This document shows positions 22,124 through 33,249 of a stretch of DNA of 64,000 nucleotides, piece after piece; position 1 is the stretch's first letter, and every line of letters begins with the position of its first letter. The translations under genes and the position numbers were made by a program. The stretch covers positions 418,147 through 482,146 of the forward strand of contig ML769391.1 of assembly GCA_009733575.1 (NCBI GenBank), written 5' to 3'. The DNA is from Gymnopus androsaceus JB14. Taxonomy: Eukaryota; Basidiomycota; Agaricomycetes; Agaricales; Omphalotaceae. The notes beneath the pieces were generated by a model. The model was not told where the DNA came from. It searched no databases and was given only the letters and a program-made list of their open reading frames with translations.

Positions 22124-24516
22124 TACCACTAATGAACCAGCTGGTCCAATGCCATATTGTGTTCAATTCCCCATTCCCATGGATTGTTTCCAGTTAGTTG
22201 CGTCAAAGGTGCTGCTAGCTTAGCAAAATTCTTTATGAACATGCGTAGCTGATTTGCAGTTCCGAGGAATGCCCTAACATCAGATTTGTTTTTACATCTC
22301 GGCCATGTTAGAATAGTCTCGACCTGACTCTCCTCGGGCAATCTTCCCTCGTAAGAGCATCTGTGACCAACAACAGTTGTTTCTTTACAGCACAGAAATG
22401 CTTTTGGTCCAGAAAAGGTTCCACCAACGTATTTGAACCTTTGGATAATCCTATTCACGTTCAAAGCATGTTCCCAAACAAACCATCAAATCTTTGGATT
22501 CTCTGGTATAGTCTCATAGCCACCTCCTGGTAATTCATACCTAGTAGCCGGACCTCGAATAGGAACGTCATCGAGACATGGTCTGGTAACTCCAGTCACA
22601 ATCTCGTCTCGGTATATATAAGTCATGTCGTCATGGAAGATGGGTACAGAATTTGTCCAACCCATTGGTAGTTTTACCAATCGGTATGTTCCGAACGGTG
22701 TCTGGAATGCAGTGTAGTCTCGTGACAACATGTGCAAATCCCATTCATCATAACCAACAAACACGTCTAAGGTACCACCACATGCTCTTCCTGCAAAAGG
22801 TCTCGCGACGTCCGCGGTGGCTGGGGGCACTCCTGAAAATTGGATAGTGATTTTGTTAAGAGGTTCAAGACTGTGTACAATTCGTAAACTTTTCCCGTCC
22901 TTCTTAGTGACACAAAACCACTTGGTTCGATAAGACGATGTCAAAGGCTCATATACCCCGCATCAATCTTGTCTTTGAGAATACGACACACTTCTTCGAA
23001 AATTCCTGGTGGAATCGGAATGTTTTTCTCAACATAGGGTTCATGAGGGATTACAGGCATTTTAACCGGTGGAAAGTACTTGTGTTTTAACGATCCTCCT
23101 TCCTTGGCACACCATGCAAAACCTGACTCCTGATCCATCATTATATTGTGAAACAAGGCTAACTCCTCTTCCCAGAGGAATCCCTCGTTATGATTTTTGT
23201 CGAAAATTTCCTTCCTTTCCTGCGTGAACCTTCCAGTGGGAACAAATGGTCGAGGATGAGTAGGAAGCTCCGGTAAATCCTTAAGTGGATCTCCTTTGAT
23301 ATCCCTTTGCACTCTGTATTCCTCGGGCAATTCAGTTTTAACTGGTTGGACTTTTATCACGACAGGTTATATTTTCTTGCCCCAAAGACTCGGAACACAT
23401 TATAGTGCTTATTTCCTTTTTCGTCTTTTGGGACTTTGAAGTAGTGTGGCCTCGGTTGTGAGCGTTTCCATTCTTCAGTGGATTGTTCTCTCTTCTTTGC
23501 CAAGAGAACTCGCTTAAAGGTACGCATTGAGTTAGGCTTTGGTTGATATGTTTTAGTGCCATCGTACGCCTTTTTGGGTTCGACTCGTCAGATACTGGAA
23601 GTATGTCTAGCTGTCTGGTTTCGAGGGTTCTTTCTCCTTGCCGTGAAAGCTTTCCTTGAGGCCTCGCCACTGTTGGCAAATGCTTCGAACTCCTGAGGGG
23701 TTCATTTTAATAGACTGACTCTCAGGGGTCGGTAAACCTTCCCTCCATTCACTATAAAACATTTTCCTGTCTTTCGTGGCTTCTTTATTCAACCATGCCT
23801 TAACCCTTGTGGCCGCGACGGGTTCGAATTCTTCCATCTCGTTTCACCGATGCCATTACATAGGCCTCGGCAAGCTCTTGACTTTCAAACTCTTCTCCGT
23901 TGTCTGGCAACTTATATCCCTCTAATACGAAATTTCCGTCTATTAAGCCTATGTTAAGCATTACCTCTCCCTGTCGGCTACTCAGATCTTGGAGGAAGGA
24001 AAATTTATTTCTTCCTCGGAGACTTAGTTTTTCTGTCGACAAGGATTGAGCAGCCTGAAAGTGTGTTTCCGCGGCTGGCCTATCCATTGGCTCTAGACTG
24101 CCATCAGGAGGGGGCTCTATGTGCTTCCCCTTTCCTCGTGCAAATGTCCCGATGGTACATCTATGTCCATCGTTGGGGTCAGTCATTGTAATAATCTGAC
24201 CTCTGTTGATGTCGTTCTCAATCCTTGTCCGTGCCAGTGCATCGAAAGGTCTACCAATCAACATCTCATATGGAGCGTCCTCGAGAATATGGATTTGGAA
24301 GTAGATAGTCATATCTCCGATAAATACCGGTACGTTCCTCGCCATACCCAACATCGAGTTTAGTTCCCCATTTGCACTCATCATGTTAATGACAATGTCA
24401 GGGTCCCAAGAGACTCCACATCCTACTGCTATATGCTTCTTCATTGAAATGATTTGCGAGCCGGGATCCAGTACTCCTTCAACCTCTTCTTTCAAGCCAT
24501 TCACCTTAGGGTAAAT
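22124..24516 (-). pseudogene. Gypsy retrotransposon protease-RT part
   Basis: Second half of a Gypsy-type polyprotein, minus strand. Protease: KVNGLKEEVEGVLDPGSQI with the DPGS catalytic core, near 24,500-24,430. A linker with frame changes follows at 23,840-23,340. Reverse transcriptase (about 23,000-22,130) has WFCVTKKDGKSLRIVHSLEP, DVFVGYDEWDLHM, TPFGTYRLVKLPMGWTN and CLDDVPIRGPATRYELPGG. The usual YxDD tyrosine is Cys, while both aspartates are kept. Thumb and connection include KYVGGTFSGPK and DVRAFLGTANQLRMFIKNFA. It stops after HNMALDQLVH: RNase H, integrase and the 3' LTR are missing. The N-terminal half (gag) lies at 38,886-40,890, on the far side of the KDZ element. Confidence 0.85.
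24511..24516. repeat. Target-site duplication of the KDZ element, left
   Basis: GTAAAT here and at 38,886-38,891. On the minus strand it is ATTTAC, encoding Ile-Tyr in frame in both Gypsy halves, so removing the insert restores SLRVIYPKVNG. Confidence 0.85.
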
Positions 24517-24539
24517 CACCTTTAGCTGCCCCAATATGA
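24517..24539 (+). repeat. KDZ terminal inverted repeat, left
   Basis: Begins CACCTTTAGCTGCCCCAATA directly after GTAAAT. The right terminus read on the minus strand is CATCCTTAGCTGCTTCAATT; 18 of 23 positions agree, with a one-base offset at the very end. Confidence 0.75.
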
Positions 24540-24789
24540 CATATAGTAAGCGGAATAGCCCTCTTACCCATATACACATAAGGGCAATTGACCTCAGACA
24601 TATCCTAAGGGCAACTAGAGTATAGTCAACCCTCAAGAATACTTGCCCTTACCAACCCTAGCAGATTATATTTGGGTTGGCTCGTTATCAGTATTCCCGA
24701 TTAGGATAGTCTGGGACAGCGGCTACGGTGTACTGGATCTACCCCGGCGGCGGGCCCGGACCCGGACAAAATCCAAATAAAATTAACAC

Positions 24790-24880
24790 AGCATCGAGAT
24801 TCGAACCCTGAGCGCTTTGGAATTGCATCACGTTACCAGGACCACACTAACGCGTTATCCACTAGACCATATAGCAATAC
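24790..24880 (-). other. tRNA-like sequence near the left KDZ end
   Basis: On the minus strand TGGTCTAGTGGATAACGCG fits the D-arm/A box and GGGTTCGAATC fits the B box. CGTTA and TAACG could form an anticodon stem, but around an over-long loop, and the T stem is mismatched. A tRNA relic or SINE head rather than a certain tRNA. Confidence 0.4.
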
Positions 24881-25059
24881 CTATGTAGTGTTTTAATGCA
24901 GTTTTCTTACTCACATTTGGGATACAATATGCAAGAATAAATTCAATACTACATACCACACCATACTAGAATAACAAAAACTGAGTATTCAACTACAGCC
25001 AGAAAAGGGACAAAAAAAAGAATATTCATTCTACAAATGGCTAATAGTCGCTATCAAAA

Positions 25060-27571
25060 TTATTCCATTGCGCGGAAAATGTAGACTACCTCCTCCAGCG
25101 CTTCCTCAAAACGGGAAATCTGCAGGTCTCGAGCTTGCATCTCCCTTGGCTTTGAGTGAGGCATAGCTATAATCCCTTCACGCCACCACGCTAACGCTGC
25201 AACGATGCTGGCAATGCCATTCGTTCCCCTTGCCTTGAGCAACCCCCATTCAACACCTTCAACCTTTGACAACGTGATAAAACAATCTGGCTCCTGCTCC
25301 CGTCCCTCTGGCTGAAGGCCATGCCACCACTTTTTGAACTCTTCCGAAAATTTCGCCATGTCAAGCTTAGTGGGTCTCCATTTTGCATTCCAGGCACGCG
25401 CGATCCAGCCCTGTACTGCACCAGGCCGATTCCCAGTACCAAGCTTGCCATCTTTGGTCTCGAAACTACCCTTTGCATCTAAATTGAACCACAACCGAAC
25501 CACATTAGCCCACTCAAGGTCAAGGGTTTTCGCCGCACAAATTTCCAGCACCTTGTTGACATAGTCCGGAGAACCAGCAGGAGCTTGGGGGAGGGTGATA
25601 TCTGTGAGCGTTCCTTGCGAGTTTTCCCCACTGGCACTCTCTACGACCCCGTTCTTTCTAACGACCTCCCTTTTCCATTTAGACGCGCAGTTCCCAGTGT
25701 CGTCCTCAGCTTTACGCTTCACAACCACAACGTCGTCACCATCTGGCTCGCCCATTTCGATGTCAACAGGCTCAGAAGAAGCCAGGGAAGTAACTGGAGC
25801 GGCCTTTGGCTGTACATCGACACCCTCATGGGCAGAGGAATCATTGCCAGCAGTTGGAGCTGTGTTTGCCTGCACATTGACATCGACAGGCTCGGGGGTA
25901 GGAGAAACAGCAGAAGCAACTGGAGCTGCGTTTGGCTGCACATTGACAGGCTTGGGGGTAGGAGAAACAACAGAAGCAACTGGAGCTGTGTTGGTCTTCT
26001 TGCAAGGAAGAGGACGTTTAGCTGGTGCGTCAATAGCAGATTTGGCAGTTGGAGGTTGGTCAGTGGACTCGTCAATTGAATGAGACGGGGCAGCAGGAGA
26101 ATTAGCAGCCTTTGAGGGAGTGATCGAGGTAGAAAGGCCAGCACCAACGGAGCCGATGGTCTTGCTGGATGAACCAATTGCCATTGGTGCTATAGTTCCC
26201 CATCCCTTGAGAGCATCAACTGTAACGTCCTCACCCCTCTCCTTGATCACAGCATCACCATAATTTGGGAGTGCTCGTGCATGGCATTCTTCTATAGCTA
26301 ACAAATATATTACTTATCAGCCAATATCCATTTAACAGTGATGTTCAAAAACTTACTATAAACTTTCTTCACAAACCTACTAATTAGAGGTAGAATTGTT
26401 TCCTTCCATGCAGTACATTTGGCTTTTGCAAAATGTAAATCTCCAGGTCCTGGAATGGTTCCCGAGAAGGCACTGTTGAGAAAACGTTAGAAAGAAACGT
26501 ATAAAACGAATGAAATGAAATACCTGATGACCTGCGGCTTTCCTCCAAAGATTGGCTCTGGTCCTGCCGCCCAAAAGGTTGTAGTGAGTCCGGTATGCTC
26601 GAAAATGATATCGAGAATAGGTTGAATAAATCCGGGTAAAGCATCGATGCATCTGGCGAGGCAAAAATCAACGAAACGGCATTTGAGGAATGAACCTCAA
26701 ACTTACTTTTGGCGAGCCTCTGGGGACATATCTGCCTCACCCTCAGAGCTTTTCTTCCAGTCCGAATGTGCGAGTTTTGCATCTTCCTCAGCCTTCTCTT
26801 CCCATTCCGCCTTCTCCTCTTCCGTTAAAGTGTCGAAGCCAGCCTTCACTGCTGCCTGGTAATCGGACACTGCAGTATTGGCCTTTCGTTTTCCATTGGC
26901 CTTGGCCAATTGTGATTGACCAGCTGGTTGTTCTGGAGCTGACTTGGAGTCTGCTCGCAAAGCGTCGACGAGATCCTTGTTTGCGCGAGCCCAGACGAGG
27001 TGAGCAGGAAGTTTTTGAGGTTTGGTGAGAGGGAGGCCCATTATGCAAGTACGCATCGTTTCTGAATAAGAGTTGCGTTCATCTTTACGAGGCGCCTTGG
27101 ATTTCGACGTTTTGGACAAATGGTAAGGAAGCCAGCATGTGATTTGCTTAAACTAGATGAGTCATGGTTCTTATCAATTTAGATAAGATAACTAACATCT
27201 GCAACCTTTTTCTCCTGTGCCACACACGTCGTTCGCGCTTCCATTTCTTTCTCGTAGTTCTCCGATCCCGGCACGGGAGCTGGGTCCTCTCTGTCAGCGA
27301 CAGAGTTGTCTACGCTGTTCAGCGACTCCTCTGTTGGCTCATTGTCTCCCAAAGAGACAGGGAATCTCTTCAAGAAACAGCGTATTGTGTCGGCCACGAA
27401 AGCATTGCGATCCACAGGTTTGACAAGCACGTATTTGGTGAGTTTCTCCTTGAGCCAAGCCTCACGAAGGCCCAAGAAAGCAGGTTTACCCATTTGAGGT
27501 CGACTTCCAGTTTTTTCCCCTGGCTCTTTTATCACCTGCGGTTTGTTTTCCATATCAGGCAATTGACCCAT
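25060..27571 (-). CDS. KDZ cargo: HMG-box-like DNA-binding protein
   Basis: Exons on the minus strand: 27571 to about 27200, about 27100-26707, 26652-26524, 26472-26357 and 26297-25060; the later joins are in frame at canonical sites. The second exon carries an HMG-box-like segment: PAHLVWARANKDLVDAL, a linker, then YQAAVKAGFDTLTEEEKAEW, the Trp-containing helix typical of the fold. Next comes GLTTTFWAAGPEPIFGGKP, then a long Ala/Pro/Thr-rich low-complexity region with imperfect repeats of TPKPVNVQPNAAPVASAV. A C-terminal domain follows with conserved-looking tryptophans (EWANVVRLWFNLD, GNRPGAVQGWIARAW, FKKWWHGLQPEGR). Mushroom genomes hold many such proteins next to KDZ transposases (recalled, not checked). 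It is probably a chromatin or DNA-binding partner of the element. The first ATG at 27,571 is assumed, and the exon 1-2 join is not settled. Confidence 0.65.
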
Positions 27572-27767
27572 AGGAAAATTGCCCTCCGATTGTCGTATCA
27601 CCACAGGGCTTTCGGCCTACATTTTTCCTTGAATCTCCAATCGATTTCGATTGCCCTGAACCCCCCAAAAATCGATAGCAAATTCCCTCCAGAAATCTTC
27701 TCACACACGTTGCTTTCCCTCAATAAATATTCTCTCTGCTCTGTTTTCCCTCCTTCGCTTATTGAAG

Positions 27768-28603
27768 ATGCCCCAGCGCGTTCAGACAAAGTTATTCTTT
27801 GACGATGGTAAGTTCTTCCATTCACTATCTAACGCATGGCTTAATCATTTGCTTTTCAGAATCTGAGGTCGAAGTCACGGTTGAACAACGTGGAGGTGAC
27901 ACTTGCATTGCCTTTGAATGACTCGGCTAACAGTTTCCTGTAGATGTCTTCGAAACTCGGACCACTCGTACGACGAGTTCAGCTGTGTCCAGTACGCCCA
28001 GTACCCCCTCCCGGACTCCATCCCGTAGTACTGCCTCCCGGATTCCATCTCATAGATCCGCCAATCCAACTCCATCCAGTGCTCCTGCTCTTCCTGCCGG
28101 CCCTATTATTCCTGTGAGCCCAGGTCCTTCATCTCGCCTCCAGCACATTCAACCGCCCGTGCCTGCGAGCCCTGGTCCTTCGTCTCGAGCCCAAAACACC
28201 CAACCCTCACCCTCCTCTCTTCGCCGTCCTTGCATTCCTCACCCTGACGATATACACCAACCTCTTTGTCACACTGGAGGGAGGTTTTACGTTGTTTACG
28301 CTGGTCTACGTGTCGGGATTTTTGGAGACTGGTATGTTTGCACCTTACCTGCACTTTCATTATGACAATTAATTTAACAGGTGGTCTGAAGCTTATGTAT
28401 CTACAAACGGCATCCGGCACTTGAAGCATCGAAGCTTTGACTCTTTCGCCGAAGCTCTCGCGGCCTATCGGGGACCCTATAACAGCGAACCCGGTTACCC
28501 ACCTCTCAAATACCTTGGTGAAGATAATGATTTTGAGACAGAGAGCGAGCTCTCTATGAGCAAACTCTCAGAATGTTTTGCAGCAATCACTCCCAGTAAT
28601 TAG
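27768..28603 (+). CDS. KDZ cargo: RNase H1 N-terminal (Cauli_VI)-like protein
   Basis: Four exons join in frame: 27768-27807, 27860-27895, 27944-28331 and 28381-28603 (TAG), giving about 228 residues. It starts MPQRVQTKLFFDDESEV. A Ser/Thr/Pro-rich linker with repeats of SPGPSSR follows. The C-terminal third, FYVVYAGLRVGIFGDWWSEA, then HRSFDSFAEALAAYRGPY, fits the small fold found at the N terminus of eukaryotic RNase H1 and in caulimovirus P6 (a Tyr-Val-Val strand, GxxxGIF, then a Trp and an aromatic-rich helix). That domain binds RNA:DNA hybrids or double-stranded RNA in RNase H1. There is no catalytic RNase H domain here. The HMG-box gene lies upstream on the opposite strand, about 200 bp away. 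Confidence 0.75.
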
Positions 28604-28657
28604 TCATGTACAATTCTCAATGTATCGCACACAAATATATTTGATATTCAAATAAGC

Positions 28658-30714
28658 CTACGTTGTAATTGAATTACATCCAGACATACTTATATTCAGC
28701 GGGGTCGAGAGGTTCAGTGGGGATCGGCCTATGACATCCCTGTAGTCAGCATCTGTAAAGAATGTTTCTTTAAAAAAAAACCAACTTACTTGCCTCTGGC
28801 CGCCGCACAGTCGTTTCGTCGTTTCTCAAGTGCCTTCCGATGCGCTTCATCTTGCGCCTCCTCGGTTGCCTGACTGTTGCAATGTGCCAAAACCACCTGC
28901 CATGCTCGATGGTGAGCAAGGCCGTGTAGTTTTTGCCTGAATCGGGGGTGCATCTTGTCATGCGTAACCCTGCATTTGCAAAGGATAAACGCAACAAGCT
29001 GATTGCTGCAATGTGTTAGCGAATACCCGAAACTCAAGGGGGAAAACTTACTATGTATCACACTCAATAATGGAAGCCTCCACTTGCCATTGTTGACGAA
29101 ATGCAGCACAATGATCCAGGAATATTCCCAGGAGGTCTGAATACTCATATTCCAGATCGTTAGCAAGAAATCGATGCTCATCTTCCCCTGTGAGTTCCAT
29201 GTGTGGATTTGGATCGCCACGGGGTACAACTGGTGTCAATTCCGGATAAGTTTCACCTGGGAGAGGCTCGGTGATGTGCAAAGCGAGTTCACGGACAGTG
29301 TAGTTCTCATAGCACGTGAACGGGAGAAATGGGTGAGCCATGTTCAAATTTGCACAAGATGTCCCTGCTTTTATGCGAAATTTATGTGCGATGCCGGCTT
29401 TATCTTGCAAGGTTTTCTAATTAAAGTAAGTAATTTTAGTTATCTGAGATTTATGAAATACGAATCTAACATCTTACACCCTTTAGAGCCTCTTTCTCTG
29501 CAGCCGCAAGGGATTTTTCATCCGTCCAGTCAAATCCTCCATCATCAGAAAAATCCTCCTCTTCCTTAATTTCCACTTCCGCGTCATCCTTTTCATCTTC
29601 TTGATTTTCATAGTCCAAAGGCGGGATAATGGGACTTATACGAATCAATCTGACCCCTTCCTTCAAGTAACATAGAGGCGGCCGGTGAGAGGCTACGCTG
29701 ATGTACATATCCTGGTCAAATTGCGGATCACTCTTGTCGATAATGAGAGTGTCTTGGGGGAACGGCAGATGGGGTAGATTGGAACCACAACGCAAGATAC
29801 GCGGCTGCGGGAATGGTCCGTAGTAGTGATCCATATAAAACCATTTAGCCTGTTCCATGGTAAGTGCTTGCACATACACGGCGCCTGGAACATCGACAAA
29901 TTGAAAAAAAGGGATACTGCATGCGTTGAGCATTGATGAGTATCACAAAAAAAAAAAAACTCACTGATCGGGGAATACTCCGATACGCAAACCTCTAGCT
30001 ATAACGAGGTAAGACCGTGGCCACTGCTCATTGAAGTTCATCTCTTCTGGAGTGGGGACCCGGTTATATGCGGCATACCAAGCAAAGGAACCAGTATAGT
30101 CGGCAACAGAGAAAGGGCGTCGTACGCTGTGCATTTACTCTTAGGAATAATTGAAATAATTTTCAAATTGCAAACTTACTATGTTGCCTGTAGGCCTCCG
30201 GTATCAGCAGCAGTGCTGGCCCCCAGTCGTAAGTAACTTCTGGTGTCAGAAGCAGTGCTGGCACTCCGACTGCTTCGTAAGTAACTCCTGTAAGTAACTT
30301 CTAAAATTGTATCAAGAAAAAACACCTACTTTTGCCTGACTGCACGCGGACTCTGCGTTTCGCCTTCAGTACCAGCTTGCAGTATGGGACTTGGCGGCAT
30401 CGATGTGGAAGAAGGTAGTAGCGGAGAAGACGAAGGGAGCTCTGTTAGTGGCGAAGAAAACGAAGGGAGAGTTTCATCTTGCTGGTTTACCGCTACCTCT
30501 GTGGTCAGTACATTGTGGCAAGAGTGTATGCAAATAGCCTGCACGTCCGTCAGTTCAGAGAGGGAAATCGTGGGCGTTGCGGCTGCTGGAACAGCATAAG
30601 AAATCAAAATCGCTTGAAAATGTGTTAGATTAGTTAACCGTAAGAGTATGAGGACTCACAGTCTCCTGGACGAAGTACAACGTGCTGGAGATTGACCTCT
30701 CCATCTTCGGACAT
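28658..30714 (-). CDS. KDZ cargo: unknown protein with Cauli_VI-like motif
   Basis: Eight exons all join in frame: 30714-30660, 30585-30330, 30239-30180, 30126-29965, 29916-29478, 29416-29052, 29005-28790 and 28739-28658, giving 544 residues. The last exon uses the acceptor CTACAG; an earlier acceptor would end the protein at once. The N-terminal 110 residues are Ser/Pro-rich. The centre contains SYLVIARGLRIGVFPD then DVPGAVYVQALTMEQAKWFY, which resembles the neighbouring FYVVYAGLRVGIFGDW protein: a strand, GLRxGxF, then an aromatic-rich helix. An acidic run (EIKEEEDFSDDGGFDW) and a Cys/His-containing C-terminal third (CKCRVTHDKMHPRFRQKLH) follow. Its stop is 55 bp from that of the convergent cargo gene. 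Function unknown; nucleic-acid binding is an inference from the motif. Confidence 0.65.
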
Positions 30715-30793
30715 GTTGGTACAAGAGAGAGAATCCTCCAGAGCGCTTATTTATTTCTACATGGGTGCCTATTGACTTAGAACTTCACACCAT

Positions 30794-31310
30794 TCAAGAT
30801 TCGCGCTTCAGGGGTAGATGTTTTTGTAAGTAATGAGATTAATACCTTTTTCAATAGTAGCGTTCGTTAACTTATCCTTTCAATGGGTCTAGTAAGCCTT
30901 ACCTCATTGGTACTACCACCGCTCACCAGTGACAGCAGCGAACTTTCAAACTTCACTCTCCACTTACAATCTTCAAGATTTGGGCTTCAGGGGCAGATTT
31001 TTCTGTAAGTAATGAGATTAATATATTTTCAATACTAGCATCGTTAACTTCTCTTTTCAATCGGTCTAGCAAACCTTAACTTATCACGTTTGAACTACCA
31101 CGGCTCACCAGTGGCAGCGGCGAGCCAAGTTCGAAATTCTTTTCAAGATTAGGGCTTCAGGGGCCAAAATTTCTGTAAGTAATGAGATTAATACGTTTGT
31201 TTTCAATACTTACGCCGTTACCTTCTCCTTCAATCGGTCTAGCATAGGTAGCATAGGTTAGAACCTTTTACAATACTAACACCGTTACCTTCTCTTTTCA
31301 GTCGGACTAC
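30794..31310 (+). repeat. Three tandem units of about 175 bp with splice-like signals
   Basis: Units begin TTCAAGATT at 30,794, 30,972 and 31,142 (spacing 178 and 170 bp). Each holds GCTTCAGGGG, then GTAAGTAATGAGATTAATA, which is a good 5' splice site, then CAATAC and later TCGGTCTAG or GGGTCTAG, which resembles a 3' splice site. A partial extra copy follows at 31,255-31,305. No protein frame runs through the array. Confidence 0.7.
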
Positions 31311-31771
31311 CTTACTATGTTTGTAGTATGTACTCCACTGCCCACGGGCAGCGAGTCGACTACCTGCGTGAACTGGAAACCCCCGAATGGTAGGTTTGAT
31401 GATACCAGAGGTGATTATGAGGTCTTTTTACCATCATGGTTGTTGTTCCTGATGCAATCTTATTGGAATGCCAGTCCTGTTTCGTTTCTGTCCATTCTCA
31501 ATATGTTCACACCCATCTAATAGGCTTTAGCTCTTACGTTAAGTCAGGGGGCCCAAAGAAAGATCGATACACCCCACGGATTGCTTCCCCAAATGTATTG
31601 CTTCCACAAACATCCAATTGGAACACCAGCCTCAAATAAATTCCTTCCACCGCCATATATTTTCATGTCCAAGTAGCTCTCAAGTCGAATCCACTGAACA
31701 ATTTACAATCTGATTAGTAGGTGTATTATCGGTCATCAAGATGTTGACATGGTGTGTGTGTGTGTGGTGGT

Positions 31772-32165
31772 AGGTGAGATTTGACCTGTTCGCGCTTTAT
31801 AAAACTCAGCTGATATTGATTCTAACTGACTTCGGATTGAGTCTCATGAGTGCGGACCTTATTTATGTACACTATATGGAGTACTTCGAATGGAATCAAA
31901 CAATCCCAGACATTATGTTAGATAGGAATGGGCCGTTTTGACTCGTTCGCAGTGTATAGAAACCTGGGTGAGATTCGTCGTATTGATTGTAACTTATTGA
32001 CTTCGGATTGAGTCTCATGAGTGCGGACCTAGGATGTTTTCATTTATGTACACAAATGGTATACTTCCAATGAAATCGAACGATCACAGACATTGTGTTA
32101 GATATGGATGGGCCGTTTTGACTCGTTCGCGATGTATAGAAACCTGGGTGAGATTTGTTGTAACC
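31772..32165 (+). repeat. Tandem duplication, about 171-bp unit
   Basis: TGACTTCGGATTGAGTCTCA recurs at 31,827 and 31,998. GGGCCGTTTTGACTCGTTCG follows in both copies, and a fragment of the unit precedes them at 31,772. About 2.2 copies in all, within the KDZ element and non-coding. A short GT run (TGTGTGTGTGTG) precedes it. Confidence 0.75.
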
Positions 32166-32740
32166 GGTGAGTCAAAATATTAGTATTCAACTAAAAGGTG
32201 GCTGAATCTGTGGATGTTAATGAACTGATCAAGTCCCCCTAACCAATCCCACTCAATGGAGAAACTGCAATGACTACGGTGCCCGCCATGTTGAATTTTG
32301 CGAAGTTGGAGGGCACAAATCGTATCAATGAGTGACCATAGGCATTTCGTTTTTTTTTTTTTGTCGTTATTTGATAATTGTAAGCCCCCTACGGCGTCCC
32401 TATCTTACAGAAATGCCCCATCGTTCTTTTGTCAAATTTATGAATTGATTCCAGGCATAAAATGCTTCGACTGACTTAATTTCCTGCTCTGTGTGGAGGG
32501 CATAAATGCATAAAATAGCGCTGATATAGAATTTATTAAATTAACTCACTCTGAGCCATGCGCTCACGTATACCGCATAAAATTGCGAAAGGCAGTCTCC
32601 CGATGGCAGGGATACAGAGGACGATATACCGTTTTTGGAAGGGCGCATGAGCGCTTATCTGGCGCTTATCACCTAGATTGCGGATTTCTTTCGGATTTGG
32701 CCCCGTTATCGCACATCGGCCTGATTGTTGACATAAATCA

Positions 32741-32811
32741 GACAGTGTAGCTAAGCAGTAGCATCCTGATTGCACAGCAGCAGGAACTGAGGTTCGACTC
32801 CCTCACTGGTC
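32741..32811 (+). other. tRNA-like sequence with consensus A and B boxes
   Basis: TAGCTAAGCAG matches the A-box consensus and GGTTCGACTCC matches the B-box consensus exactly. Stems can be drawn: D stem GCT/AGC, anticodon stem TCCTG/CAGGA around a 12-nt loop, T stem TGAGG/CCTCA around an 8-nt loop, and a bulged acceptor GACAGTG/CACTGGTC. Loop sizes are abnormal, so it is either a degenerate tRNA, one with a very small intron, or a SINE head. Confidence 0.45.
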
Positions 32812-32817
32812 ATACAG

Positions 32818-32903
32818 ATCCGGGGGTAGGGTCTGTGTTACCTCCTAGTCTGTGGCTTCATTAAGCAACACAGACAGGGTGAACACAGACCCTATCTCCC
32901 GGA
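32818..32903. repeat. Hairpin repeat
   Basis: CCGGGGGTAGGGTCTGTGTT is answered by AACACAGACCCTATCTCCCG, about 20-bp arms with few mismatches around a 45-bp loop. It begins a few bases after the tRNA-like sequence and may belong to the same small element. Confidence 0.65.
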
Positions 32904-33249
32904 CTGTTTTTATCTTATTGAACCATAAATGAGTCGTTGGTTTGCTCAATAACAATGCTTTAACATTTTGAAATCTCACTGATTTACTGAACTACACTAA
33001 CAAAACTTCGATCAACTAACAATAGCCATTATACATGACATCCCAGCATAAAAGTATGTATATTAACGAGATGCAAAGCGTAAACACCATCTCTAGCTCA
33101 CTACTCATCATCAACCGTTAACATCCGCCCCGGAGCGATCACCCACGAACAGAGATTATCATCGCCATCATCATTGTACTCAGCTTGAAGAAAGGACCGA
33201 GAATAAGAACAACAGCTAAGCCCTCCACGAGTTAGGCCCAGCTACAGAA

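Noticed and set aside
25585..26177. Antisense open frames opposite the HMG-box cargo gene
   Set aside because: They mirror the low-complexity Ala/Pro/Thr repeats of the sense gene and have no signature.
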